Below, piece by piece: positions 43,302 to 52,309 of a stretch of 64,000 nt of DNA. This stretch comes from an uncultured Myxococcales bacterium. GTDB taxonomy: Bacteria > Myxococcota_A > Bradymonadia > UBA7976 > UBA1532. The position numbers and the translations under genes are program-made. The notes beneath the pieces were generated by a model that saw only the letters and a program-made list of their open reading frames with translations, did no database searches and had not been told where the DNA came from. Positions within the stretch are counted from its first letter, which is position 1. The number at the start of each line of letters is the position of its first letter. Where the stretch lies: positions 1 to 64,000 of the forward strand of contig CAINDO010000449.1 of assembly GCA_903847385.1 (NCBI GenBank). The letters run 5' to 3'.

Positions 43302-44021
43302 GTGACGAAGCATACGGAGAGGCTGTCCCAGTCGCAGCGAGACGAGTTGGAGGCGGCAAAGGACGGCAGTTGGGCACAAGGGCGGGAACGGGTCGACGCA
43401 GTCCTGGCTTTCGACCTCACCGGCTCCCCCCTGCCGTGCGAAGGACAGAGCGTTCGACCCGTTCGGTCGATGGACACCTACTTCAAGTGGATGCGCCTCT
43501 ACCGGCTAGGCGGCGTCGAGGCATTGCTGCGCCCGCCGGGCGCCCGCTGGTCGCCACTGACCGAGGGGCAACGATCCGAGCTTGAAGCGGCAAAGGACCA
43601 CCCCGAGCGATTCCCTATCCTCCCGGGGCGTCTGTACGAGCGAGTGAACGCGATCCTGGAGATGGACCGCAGCGGCTCCCCGCTGCCCGACCCCGCGGAT
43701 GTTCGGCACAAGACGGAGACCTATACGATCTGGATCCAGCTTTACCTGGCTGGCGGTATCAATGCCCTGCTGAGGATCCCGGGCCGGACATCAGCACTGA
43801 CTCCAGCTCAACTGGAGCACGTAGCGGAGGCGTTCCGGGTGTTCAAGGAGACCGCCGTCGGCGAAGGCCAGAAGACGATCGGGAAGGAGTGGAAGAAGTA
43901 CGCAATGGGCAGGCGCTCCACGAAGGCGAGGCGAGCCCTTGAGCAACTGTTTGGAGTGGGTGCGGACGTCGTGCGCGTAGCCTGGCTCCGATGCGTCAGG
44001 CGCACACCCGCACGGTTCTAG
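43302..44021 (+). CDS. protein with two tandem HTH-like repeats
   Basis: 239 residues from a GTG with GAGGAC upstream. Two internal copies are visible: LSQSQRDELEAAKDGSW... through YRLGGVEALLRPPG, and LTEGQRSELEAAKDHPER... through YLAGGINALLRIPG. The TYFKWMRLYRLGGVEALL and TYTIWIQLYLAGGINALL segments look like the last helices of transposase-type HTH domains (HTH_23/29). It probably binds DNA. It is divergent from the minus-strand operon and lies just upstream of the serine recombinase, so a regulator or recombination accessory is a fair guess. Confidence 0.6.
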   Translation: MTKHTERLSQSQRDELEAAKDGSWAQGRERVDAVLAFDLTGSPLPCEGQSVRPVRSMDTYFKWMRLYRLGGVEALLRPPGARWSPLTEGQRSELEAAKDHPERFPILPGRLYERVNAILEMDRSGSPLPDPADVRHKTETYTIWIQLYLAGGINALLRIPGRTSALTPAQLEHVAEAFRVFKETAVGEGQKTIGKEWKKYAMGRRSTKARRALEQLFGVGADVVRVAWLRCVRRTPARF

Positions 44022-44102
44022 CTACGTTGCCCGGCCACCCCGTCGCTGACATTCTGCAATCGGTGCCCCCGTCCACCCCGCCTCCCCCTTGTATAGTAGG
44101 AG

Positions 44103-44321
44103 GTGCAAGGACACCGCCCGAGATCCCCGGCTGTTGACCCCGCCCTCCCGGGTCCGAAGTCCGCCCGAGTACCTGAAGGCTCGGAGGTCGGCTTCAACAT
44201 CACCTGGACGAGCGAGCCCGGCACCTCAACCCCTTCGGCGCCGGTAGTCACCCTGGACCGACGGGTCATCGCCGAGGTCGCGGGGCATCTCAAGGCCAAG
44301 CAGAGCGCCGGGCCGAAGTGA
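44103..44321 (+). CDS. small protein coupled to the serine recombinase
   Basis: Up to 72 residues; the first plausible start is the GTG in AGGAGGTG, and a later start is possible. Its stop overlaps the recombinase GTG (GTGA). The sequence (VPEGSEVGFNITWTSEPG, then VVTLDRRVIAEVAGHLKAKQ) is short and partly beta, with no known domain. A recombination directionality factor would sit here in some elements, but there is no motif evidence. Confidence 0.45.
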   Translation: MQGHRPRSPAVDPALPGPKSARVPEGSEVGFNITWTSEPGTSTPSAPVVTLDRRVIAEVAGHLKAKQSAGPK

Positions 44322-46450
44322 ACCAGGCGCATCACCAGCACGGGGCCCATGCGGGCACCGGGGCGACGGCCTTCTACTCCCGGGTGACGCGGGAGGAGAG
44401 CGTCCGGAAGGGCCTATCCCTCCCCAACCAGCGGAAGCGCTTCCAGGAGCTGGCTGAGCGCCACAGCTGGAACTTCGTGGCGTTCGAAGAGCCCCGCCAA
44501 GTCAGCGGGGAACTGGGCGAGTCGGAGCGCCCCGCCCTCCACGAGATGCTCGAAGCGGTCCGCCGTGGCGAGGTCTCCCGGGTCGTCGTCCGCCACCTGG
44601 ACCGCCTGGGCCGTGGCCCCGTGCTCGAGGAGCTCCTCGCCGAGCTCCGGACCCGCGGCGTGGACCTGCAGACCTTCGAAGGCCCTGTGGACTTCGCCAG
44701 CGCCGCCGGCCGCCTCGCGGTTCGTGTCCAGGGGGCGGTCGGTGCCTTCGAGGTGGAGCGCGGGGGCGAGCGCTCCCGTGAGTCCCGGCGCCAGCGCGCC
44801 CGCCAGGGGGTGTACGCCGGGGGCCCCGCCCCCTACGGTTACACGAGCCAAGCCCGCCTGCGGGCGGAGCTCGTCGCCGAGTATGGCCCAGAGGGGGCCG
44901 AGCGAGCACGCCGCGAGTCCCAGGAGCGAATCCCGATCTCCCCCGGCCTGATCATCGACGAGGCGGAGGCCCAGGTCGTCCGGGAGATCTTCGCGAAGTA
45001 CCTCGCCGGCAAAGGCCCCCGGGCCCTCGCGGGGGAATTCAACCGGCGAGGACTGACCCGCCGTGGGGCCAAATGGTGGGCCGTCCTGATTCGCAAGGTG
45101 CTCCGCGACCCCAAGGTTGCCGGATTCACGACCTTCGACGAGGAGGCCTATGCCAACCGCCGCCCCTCCTCGTCCCCGATCCACCGTCAGGCGCGGTACC
45201 CCGCGCTGCACGAAGCCATCATCGACGTCGAGACCTTCGAGCGGGCCCAGGTGCGCCTCGAGCACGGCCGGCGGAGAATCGCCGGGTTCGAGCGAACCAG
45301 CCGCATCTATCCACTAACAGGCGTCGCACATTGTGCGGTGGGTCACCCCATGAAGGGTAGCTGCGGGGACACGGGGGGCGATGGTAGGCACCACTATTAC
45401 AGGTGCCGGCCCCGCGCCCACCGTGGGACCGACTCCGGGCTTGGCGGCTGCGACGCCCCCTACATCCGGGCGGACAGGGCCGAGGCGATGGTGCGCGAGG
45501 TTCTCGTGGAGGTGCTCACCGCCCCCGAGCATGTTCTGAGGTACCTGGAAGCCGCCAACCAGAAGGCGCAGGAGGAGTCGCCTGAGCGGCGGAGGGAACT
45601 CCAGGCTGTCGCCGCGGAGATCGACGACGTCCACCGCCGACGGTCCAAGCTCTACGCCCTCCTCGAACGCGCCGGGGACCCGGAGCGAGAGCAGGCCCTC
45701 CTCGGCCGCGTCGTCGAACTCAACCGAGAGATCCGCGACCTCCAGGAGAAGCAGGCGGAACTCGACCGGAGAATCGTGCCCCTCCGGGAGCGTGGCGTTA
45801 CGGAGGCGGAGGTCGTCGCATACCTCGCCGATCTCCGGGACCTCCTCTCGGAGGACCGGGCAGCGGCCAAGCAGCTGGTGCTCCTCATGCTGGAGCATCA
45901 CGACCTACGGGTCGACATCCTGGACGCCTACCAAGTGCGGGTCAGCATGCAGCTCGACCCCTCCCGGATCATCAGCGGCGATTCCGGCGCACGGACCCCG
46001 CGTCTGGTGGCCCACGTCCGCCCCAAGCACGCTCTCACGATCGATGCGGGACGTGCGCGCCCGGTCAGCAACGAGGATTGGGCCGCCGCCGAAAACGCTA
46101 CGGGCCGCTTCTGCGCGTGTGGCTGCGGGGAGCGGCTCCTGGTGCAGCCCATCCACCGGGCGCCGGGCGTGGGCATCCCGCGGTTCGTCCAAGGCCACCA
46201 TCGGATGGACATGACGGAGTTCGTGGCCGCCCTGAACGCAAGCGGACTCCTGACGGTCTCCCAGGCGGCGACGAGACTCGGCGTCTCCTCGAACACGATG
46301 CGCCGGGCGGAAGGCCACGGGTGGGTCACGCCCCAGTGGCACCCGTGGGGCGGACGCCAGCCCATGCGGTGCTATGCCGAGGCCGACCTCCCGGAACTGC
46401 GGCGGCGGTTGGTGGCGGCGGGCTTCCGGTTCCGGGACGACGGGGGCTGA
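44318..46450 (+). CDS. large serine recombinase with extra C-terminal zinc and MerR-like HTH modules
   Basis: 710 residues. The resolvase catalytic domain is visible (FYSRVTREESVRKGLSLPNQ; RHLDRLGRGPVLEELL), then the Recombinase domain (GGPAPYGY; EIFAKYLAGKGPRALAGEFNRRGLT), a zinc ribbon (GVAHCAVGHPMKG, YYRCRPRAH) and a coiled coil (residues ~425-500). The usual nucleophile serine of YxRVS is a threonine here (YSRVT). After residue ~600 two modules are added: FCACGCGERLLVQPIHRAPG with RFVQGHHR (zinc-like), and a MerR/excisionase-type HTH (LLTVSQAATRLGVSSNTMRRAEGHGWV). The 2-bp GG at the element ends suits this enzyme class, so it is the best integrase candidate, subject to the nucleophile question. 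Confidence 0.82.
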   Translation: MNQAHHQHGAHAGTGATAFYSRVTREESVRKGLSLPNQRKRFQELAERHSWNFVAFEEPRQVSGELGESERPALHEMLEAVRRGEVSRVVVRHLDRLGRGPVLEELLAELRTRGVDLQTFEGPVDFASAAGRLAVRVQGAVGAFEVERGGERSRESRRQRARQGVYAGGPAPYGYTSQARLRAELVAEYGPEGAERARRESQERIPISPGLIIDEAEAQVVREIFAKYLAGKGPRALAGEFNRRGLTRRGAKWWAVLIRKVLRDPKVAGFTTFDEEAYANRRPSSSPIHRQARYPALHEAIIDVETFERAQVRLEHGRRRIAGFERTSRIYPLTGVAHCAVGHPMKGSCGDTGGDGRHHYYRCRPRAHRGTDSGLGGCDAPYIRADRAEAMVREVLVEVLTAPEHVLRYLEAANQKAQEESPERRRELQAVAAEIDDVHRRRSKLYALLERAGDPEREQALLGRVVELNREIRDLQEKQAELDRRIVPLRERGVTEAEVVAYLADLRDLLSEDRAAAKQLVLLMLEHHDLRVDILDAYQVRVSMQLDPSRIISGDSGARTPRLVAHVRPKHALTIDAGRARPVSNEDWAAAENATGRFCACGCGERLLVQPIHRAPGVGIPRFVQGHHRMDMTEFVAALNASGLLTVSQAATRLGVSSNTMRRAEGHGWVTPQWHPWGGRQPMRCYAEADLPELRRRLVAAGFRFRDDGG

Positions 46451-46600
46451 TGACGACTCGCCGTCCGCGACGAAATTCGAGTCGGCCGAGTGCGCGATGA
46501 ACACGCGAGAACCGCAGGCAGGGCACTGTTTCATTGTGCCACCCCGCGCGAATCTCGCTGACAACGCGGCGCACGTTGTGTGACTCGTTGAGCGTGCTCT

Positions 46601-46644
46601 TTTCATAGTTCACACCTCTACGGGCGACGCAGTGAACTATGAAA
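46601..46644. repeat. 13-bp perfect inverted repeat between convergent genes
   Basis: TTTCATAGTTCAC and GTGAACTATGAAA are separated by 18 bases, downstream of the serine recombinase and facing the 3' end of the next minus-strand gene. No T-run follows on either strand. It could be a terminator-like structure or a protein-binding/recombination site. The surrounding 270 bases contain no confident gene. Confidence 0.6.
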
Positions 46645-46720
46645 CAAGACGCGGCATGCAGGTGAGCGGACGCTACAGTGAGCGGACTCTGCGGTATGTC
46701 TTCGTGCACAATGAGAAGGA

Positions 46721-48412
46721 CTACGTGGGGGGATCTGCGACGTCACCAACAGGCAGGTCGCCTTGATGAGCAAACCCGAATCGGTTGGCTTCGTCCATTG
46801 CTTCGAGAAACGCTTTCTCGATGAACTTTGCCGTTGTCGCGCGTGCCTCCGGTACATGCATTGAGAGAAAGTTGGTGAGGTTGTGCTTGAAGGCACCACT
46901 GACGTTGCCCACAACGGCAATCTTGCTGTCATCGGGCCAGGAGCGGTGCCAGGCGGCAAGCAACGACGCACAAGTAGTTGGAGTGCCTGCTTTGTGAAGA
47001 TGGCGCATGGTCCCGACCAGATACTCAAGCTCGCGAATCGAGATGAACACCGTTCGCTCGTTGAGGCCGCGCTGAGCAGCGGTGAATCGCTGGTCGGCCC
47101 ATAGTTCTCGACGATAGGGCATCCAGTTTACAATGGGAGGGAGCGGATCTGGGACGACAATGACATAATTGATATTTGCAACAGCAGGGGGCCTACCAAG
47201 CTGCGCGATGACGCGTGAGTCGTTGTGGCGCCATGCGTCGAGAAAGCGAAGTCCCTGGTCGAGTGGGCCGCGCTTGGGAGGTCGAGCGCCAGCCGCGGTA
47301 TCGAGCCATGTATTGAAGTCAGACAGTTTGGGGCGCCCCGGGGGATCGGGTGTGCGGGTCGCTTTCGCCTCGAAGATAGTAACTTCACTCCCCCGCAGGA
47401 ATCCGTCGGGAGAGAGTTCCGCGTTCCCAAATGGGAATTCGTCGCAAAACAACTCGTCCCTACTGTACGTCGCGCATTCCGAGAGCAACGCTCTGAGATG
47501 AGCTTCGTGGCAGTGGCCAAGAAGGGTAAGGACTTCCTCTCGCTCGGACGCATCGTCGTAGGTGGACGCCAGTCGCTGCGAGAGCCGTGCGTCAAGCCCG
47601 CCGAGCAACATGCCCGGTTCGGGGGCAATGATGCTGCCATCGGGCAAGCGCAGGAGCGGATGTTTAAGGAATACGCTCCCAATACCACCTAATGGATATC
47701 GTTCAATGTCGAACCACGTCCCAACCGCAACATGCGCATCGCAGGCGTACCACTTGACAACCTGATCAACCTGGGCGCCAAAGCGAGTCAACGCGAAGGT
47801 CGTGGCTGGGTCAGCGAGTCGCACCTCCTGCTTCGGAATGACGGATGCCGCCATGAACAGGTAGCCCTCAATGCAGTCAAAGGCAGTCGAGAGTGGCTTG
47901 AGGTTGCGCGAAAACTGGTGTGGGCGAGCTCGGACGACGTCGTCCCAGTAGCGGCGGTAATAGAGCCAGACGCGCGCGATCTCATGGACCGTGGTGTGGT
48001 TTCGATCTTTATGAAGAAAGCCGAGAAGGTACGTCAGCTCCGCAATCGCGCGTCGTCTACTTCGCTCCCCGCCCTGATCCAGCGGCGTCCATACGGCGAG
48101 ATTCCCAAGGCCGTTTGCCGCGAGCAGAATTCTAAGAAATAGATCGCGGCGCTTGTCGGTAAGGGACTCAGTGTCGTCCGGCTCGGTCGCATCGAAGTCA
48201 TCAAGAATGAGACGCAGAGCCGCTCGGCAAATTATCGGATGATTCGTGTAGTTATGCACTGCACCGCCGATGAACCGACCGGAGTGCTTCACTTCCTGCT
48301 TGGCAGCGTGAATGAGCCGCGACAGCAACCGCCGCGGACCAAATGCTGTGATGTCTGCTCGAAACTGCTGCCAACCGGGAAAGGGCAGGCTCTCCATAAC
48401 GACAGTGTTCAT
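46721..48412 (-). CDS. large protein with PD-(D/E)XK-like nuclease motif, third gene of the low-GC operon
   Basis: 563 residues from the ATG in MNTVVMESLPFPGW; a TTG nine codons upstream is an alternative. Around residues 330-360, CDEFPFGNAELSPDGFLRG is followed by SEVTIFEAKATRTPDPPGR. A D in a strand followed by ExK is the core of PD-(D/E)XK nucleases. The N-terminal half is helical, without known domains. GC is visibly lower than in flanking genes, a sign of separate origin. It follows gene two by about 150 bases on the same strand. A restriction or abortive-infection nuclease is a reasonable inference. Confidence 0.6.
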   Translation of the reverse strand: MNTVVMESLPFPGWQQFRADITAFGPRRLLSRLIHAAKQEVKHSGRFIGGAVHNYTNHPIICRAALRLILDDFDATEPDDTESLTDKRRDLFLRILLAANGLGNLAVWTPLDQGGERSRRRAIAELTYLLGFLHKDRNHTTVHEIARVWLYYRRYWDDVVRARPHQFSRNLKPLSTAFDCIEGYLFMAASVIPKQEVRLADPATTFALTRFGAQVDQVVKWYACDAHVAVGTWFDIERYPLGGIGSVFLKHPLLRLPDGSIIAPEPGMLLGGLDARLSQRLASTYDDASEREEVLTLLGHCHEAHLRALLSECATYSRDELFCDEFPFGNAELSPDGFLRGSEVTIFEAKATRTPDPPGRPKLSDFNTWLDTAAGARPPKRGPLDQGLRFLDAWRHNDSRVIAQLGRPPAVANINYVIVVPDPLPPIVNWMPYRRELWADQRFTAAQRGLNERTVFISIRELEYLVGTMRHLHKAGTPTTCASLLAAWHRSWPDDSKIAVVGNVSGAFKHNLTNFLSMHVPEARATTAKFIEKAFLEAMDEANRFGFAHQGDLPVGDVADPPT

Positions 48413-48558
48413 CGAGTGAGCTGACCCTCGCTGCGCCAATGCGACATCAACGTCGCCTCAAACAGGTGGCCCAGAGTTGAGTTGGTTGACGATCTGAAGG
48501 GGAACGCGCCAGGGAGCGAGACGAGCGGACCCTGCGCTTTGTGCCGACGGCAAAAGGC

Positions 48559-50136
48559 TTACGTGAAAGGGTCTGCGACGATTCCGGGCGCTATTGGGCG
48601 CTGTGCGCGTCGGTGCTCTCTTCGCTCAATCCCGCGTTGAACACGATCCGAAAGGGAAACGCGATTCGGACCGTTCCGAACTGCTGTTCCCGGGTGCAAA
48701 GAACACAAGATCGGCTCCACATGTTCCCATGCGGCGTTCAACGCTTTCTTGCGCCCGCTGATGCATAGAATGGAGACTTCAACTTTGCCCCGCTCCAGCA
48801 GAACACGTGCGTCAATGCCGTAGTGATGAAGCACGATTCCTAAACGCCTACGAGTCACGTCTGCCTTCACCATAGAGTCAATTGCCAGTACACAGAATTC
48901 AATGTCAACGGACATCAAGCGCAAGTCAAGCAGTCGCCACCACGTTGCGGGGAAACGCCGAGCTGCCGCTTCAACAATGTCGAGTGAACGATGATACGGG
49001 ACGAGCGAGCCCTCGATGGCCGGTTCGTGCCAGTATTCGAGTAGCGCGGATGACAGCCCTAGTAGCAAATTTCTTGCCTCAAGAAGTGAGCACGCTCGCA
49101 GCGCAGCACATCCCACCACAAGCAGGCTTGTCATGGAGGTCCAGATCTTGTACCCGCGAGAATACTCAAGGCGGCCTCGGTAACGTAGCTCAGCCAAGGA
49201 CCTCCACGACTCATTCCAGCGTGATGAAGGCTGTCCTAGTGTGGCCAAGGCTTCGCCGATCGTGCCAGACCACAGAGGTTGCAATGACCGTTCATCAGGA
49301 TGGTCATCTGTGTCTGAGAGTGCCGAGATGTAGATTTTCCAAATCGACTCAACGGCCCGGTGCCTTACGGACGCGTCGCTCAAGCCAAATGCAATGTGGA
49401 TTTCGAATAGGAGAAACGCTTGACCTGCGATCCCTGCACAGGCGGGCCACTTCGCGAATTCCTGTATCCGCTCCGGATGGACGCCCTGGTCCGAGAGCCA
49501 GACGAGACAGGCATTGATCATGGGGACTCGTTCGTGAGTCCCAAGGTAGAGCAGTTCGTGGAGGAGGTTGGCGCAGATTGCAATGACCAGCTCGACGCAG
49601 TCAGGTCGGGTCGAGAGCGCGGCGAGCAGTGCTTGAGGCCAATACTGACGGTGCTTGTGTCTCTTCACCCACGTCCGTCGTCCCTGATTTGAAAACGATC
49701 TAATGTTGGTCAGGACGGTCGAAAGTATCTGTCCTGCAATCGTAAGGGCCAAGCACTGGTGCACGTCACCATTCTGAAAGGACTTGGGCGCATGGCTCAG
49801 AATCGCGGTCGCGTCGAAGTGCGATGAAGAAGACTCAAGATCATTGCACACTGCATGCAGAAGCGTCGCATGTTTGATTCGCACCAAATTCGCAGTCAGT
49901 GCGTCGGCGCCCCACACCGCAAGTATTGCCGCGTATGTGTCGCGTGCTTTGCGAGAAATCGAACATTCTCCGCCCGGATTCAAAAGCGATCGAATGCCGT
50001 AGGCGACCGCAGGATTAGAGTAGCTACGCACGTCGCGTGAAAGCCAGACCAAGTCTGATGCATGCACCGGACCCGACGCAGCCAGCGAGCGCCAATCCAA
50101 CTGCGGTAAATCTTCCGTCTCCTCGTTGTTCATCAT
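48559..50136 (-). CDS. large helical protein, second gene of the low-GC operon
   Basis: 525 residues, starting with ATG ATG; the first overlaps the stop of the upstream gene (ATGA). Almost entirely alpha-helical (LVIAICANLLHELLYLGTHERV; CAALRACSLLEARNLLLGLSSALLEYW), with cysteines and tryptophans spread through. It could be a HEAT/ARM-like repeat scaffold or sensor, but I do not recognise a family. Tight coupling to the PLD-like gene means the two proteins are probably made in similar amounts and may interact. Confidence 0.6.
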   Translation of the reverse strand: MMNNEETEDLPQLDWRSLAASGPVHASDLVWLSRDVRSYSNPAVAYGIRSLLNPGGECSISRKARDTYAAILAVWGADALTANLVRIKHATLLHAVCNDLESSSSHFDATAILSHAPKSFQNGDVHQCLALTIAGQILSTVLTNIRSFSNQGRRTWVKRHKHRQYWPQALLAALSTRPDCVELVIAICANLLHELLYLGTHERVPMINACLVWLSDQGVHPERIQEFAKWPACAGIAGQAFLLFEIHIAFGLSDASVRHRAVESIWKIYISALSDTDDHPDERSLQPLWSGTIGEALATLGQPSSRWNESWRSLAELRYRGRLEYSRGYKIWTSMTSLLVVGCAALRACSLLEARNLLLGLSSALLEYWHEPAIEGSLVPYHRSLDIVEAAARRFPATWWRLLDLRLMSVDIEFCVLAIDSMVKADVTRRRLGIVLHHYGIDARVLLERGKVEVSILCISGRKKALNAAWEHVEPILCSLHPGTAVRNGPNRVSLSDRVQRGIERREHRRAQRPIAPGIVADPFT

Positions 50137-51740
50137 TCGCCTACCGTCCGGTCAATGGCTTCATGAAGGGGAGTTGAATTCTCCCAGAACGCATCGAGCA
50201 AACTGAGAAGATCCGCGTTGTTGTCATGACGCGCCGCAGTGGTCAGGGCGTCACCGAAGTTGTTGAAAGAGCACCCAAGGACCCAGGTTTGATCGTCGAC
50301 AACAAGAAATCGATCATGAATGTCGTCGGCGAGGAGAACTCGAACCTCGACCTGGACGGAGCGATCTTGCTGAGATATTTGGTTAAGCATTGATTCGATA
50401 TTGACAAGTCGCCCAAGAGGCTTTTCGACGGCGCCCGGCACAATCTTAGAACGAGTCAACAAGCACTGAACTTTCACGCCTTCGCGACCTGTTGCGAGAG
50501 CGAATCGCGCGATGTCGCCCTCGGAGAGGAAGGGATCAACCATACGCACTCGCTTCTGAGCGGTGGCGATTTGAGCACGCAGCCAGGTCGTTGCTTCCGG
50601 AATCTGCTTGAGGAACGACACCTGCAAGGCCCGCTCCTCCATATCCCCTCGCTGCGCCCAGCGAAGTTGACGAGAACGGAGGAAGCTTTCATGAGCCGGT
50701 GCGGACGTGCCAATGCTCGTTGTTCGCTCGGAACTCACGAGGGGCACCTCGTAGGTTTCTGGTTCAGTGGTTCGTTTCCTGGCTGGCGCAGAGACTTGGC
50801 GCGTACCGGATCTGATTCCTATGTTCACTGATATTTGGCGAAGTCGATATGCTGGTGCCTGCGAATACAGTGTGCCCCTCGTGCTGCATATGAGATGCAT
50901 GCCATTCTTGCCGATATCATGGTTCCACCGTAGTAACGTAAGTTCGCCGCGCACGGGTGCGACCACGACAGTCGAATGTTCCCCAAAACGTTCTTCGAAC
51001 GCGACAATCGTCAGCTCATCGAGGGCACATCCAACACGTGCTCGCAGATGCACAGCCATGACCTGGTCCTCGGGGAAGAAGACGTCCAGTTCACGCAGCA
51101 ACGGATTTGGCAAGATGAGGTACACGCACCCGGCCAGGTCAGGGTAGCCAGCAAGGTTCAGGCCGCATCGCGAGTGCACCCACTCGCATAGCCTGCCCCA
51201 AGCACCAATTGCTAACGCACTGCGCAAGACCTCAGGCTCGGTGCAGGAATACGATGCGAAGCGCACGCCGGCAGGCACACTTCCCGCAAATGACAGCGGC
51301 GATCCAACGGTGCTGCCGGCAACGCAGAAGCTGCCCCACGGGGGTTCGAAGCCCCCCACCGCAACCGTGAGGCGATTATCGACTATTGACGGTCGATCGA
51401 TTTGTACATGCGGAATGCTCGCGCCACCGACTCCCAAATTCCGGAACCACTTGAGGCCCGCTTCAATATTGAGATGTGCGCGACGGTGCCACGCATCTAC
51501 GTGTCCCGGAAGCACCGTGTGGCCGTCACGTGGGTTGGTAGGGATTTCCGGTAGTATACACTCGCCTCTGGGAACCAGACGCATTGACGCAAACAGAAGT
51601 CGTGCATGTTGTTTTGAGTCCGTCGGCAGGCGGAAGGAGATGATGTCGATAGTTGCTTGCTGATAATCACGCAGCAGAGCCCGCAGCGATTTGTCGCCGG
51701 AGTCAAGTGGCCCGCCTGGATTCGACATTTGTGTATTCAC
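50133..51740 (-). CDS. PLD-like nuclease-domain protein, first gene of the low-GC operon
   Basis: 535 residues. The C-terminal ~170 residues resemble a phospholipase D-like domain of bacterial conflict proteins: RMVDPFLSEGDIARFAL, VKVQCLLTRSKIVPG, then DIHDRFLVVDDQTWVLGCSFNNFGD. The H-x-R-F-x-(V)-x-D part replaces the classic HKD. The N-terminal ~350 residues are unique. PLD-like nucleases cut or process nucleic acids in several antiphage systems. The 570 bases upstream hold no gene and probably its promoter. Confidence 0.65.
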   Translation of the reverse strand: MNTQMSNPGGPLDSGDKSLRALLRDYQQATIDIISFRLPTDSKQHARLLFASMRLVPRGECILPEIPTNPRDGHTVLPGHVDAWHRRAHLNIEAGLKWFRNLGVGGASIPHVQIDRPSIVDNRLTVAVGGFEPPWGSFCVAGSTVGSPLSFAGSVPAGVRFASYSCTEPEVLRSALAIGAWGRLCEWVHSRCGLNLAGYPDLAGCVYLILPNPLLRELDVFFPEDQVMAVHLRARVGCALDELTIVAFEERFGEHSTVVVAPVRGELTLLRWNHDIGKNGMHLICSTRGTLYSQAPAYRLRQISVNIGIRSGTRQVSAPARKRTTEPETYEVPLVSSERTTSIGTSAPAHESFLRSRQLRWAQRGDMEERALQVSFLKQIPEATTWLRAQIATAQKRVRMVDPFLSEGDIARFALATGREGVKVQCLLTRSKIVPGAVEKPLGRLVNIESMLNQISQQDRSVQVEVRVLLADDIHDRFLVVDDQTWVLGCSFNNFGDALTTAARHDNNADLLSLLDAFWENSTPLHEAIDRTVGE

Positions 51741-52309
51741 TCCTGCACCGACCGATCATGCGCCATCAATTTCGCGTCAGCTCATTCGAAACCGTGCCCG
51801 GAGAATTCGCTCCACGCATTGTCGAGGTTCCGCACGAATGCTGCGGAGCCGATCAGGACCCATGCGCCTGACCTTGTGATCGCTCGGCGGGCCTCGTCAG
51901 CAATCCGGGGGTGGCGTCAGCCTTGTGGACGATAGCAAATGAGGCCCCTTCGACGACAACAAGTGCGCCGCTTCGAATTGTTCGCGCGAGTTCCCGGCTG
52001 GTTGTCCCGGAATCTCACCGGAGTTAGGAGCGCCCCGGAGGCAACCGCCACCGTCCAACTTCACCAACCGATTCCGGGCCGACCTCATGCGACCTACGCG
52101 AGTTTGTACATGCCCTGTCCCCGCGCGAAACGGCGGAGCGCACCCCATTGACCATCATCGTCACGGGCCGACGGTTAGGTTGCGCGAACTCCCTGGAGCC
52201 CGGTTCTTCCCAGCAGCGGCAAGACTCCCCGCTGCAGGAGACGGCGCCCGCTCGCGCTCGGTGAGCGATCGAGGGAGGGCCTGCCAATTGCGTCTGACTG
52301 CCTCCACCG
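51741..52309 (-). other. ~570-base gap upstream of the low-GC operon
   Basis: I see no convincing gene on either strand: the open frames are short, overlap each other and lack ribosome binding sites or protein-like sequence. Base composition changes from moderate GC on the left to higher GC on the right, so this may be a junction between cargo blocks. The promoter of the three-gene operon should lie near its left end. Confidence 0.4.

Noticed and set aside
46440-46534. Minus-strand small zinc-ribbon ORF (CPACGSRVFIAH)
   Set aside because: A GGGGTGG precedes its ATG, but it overlaps the end of the serine recombinase and its frame stays open only because it runs antisense to that gene. Too weak to list as a gene.
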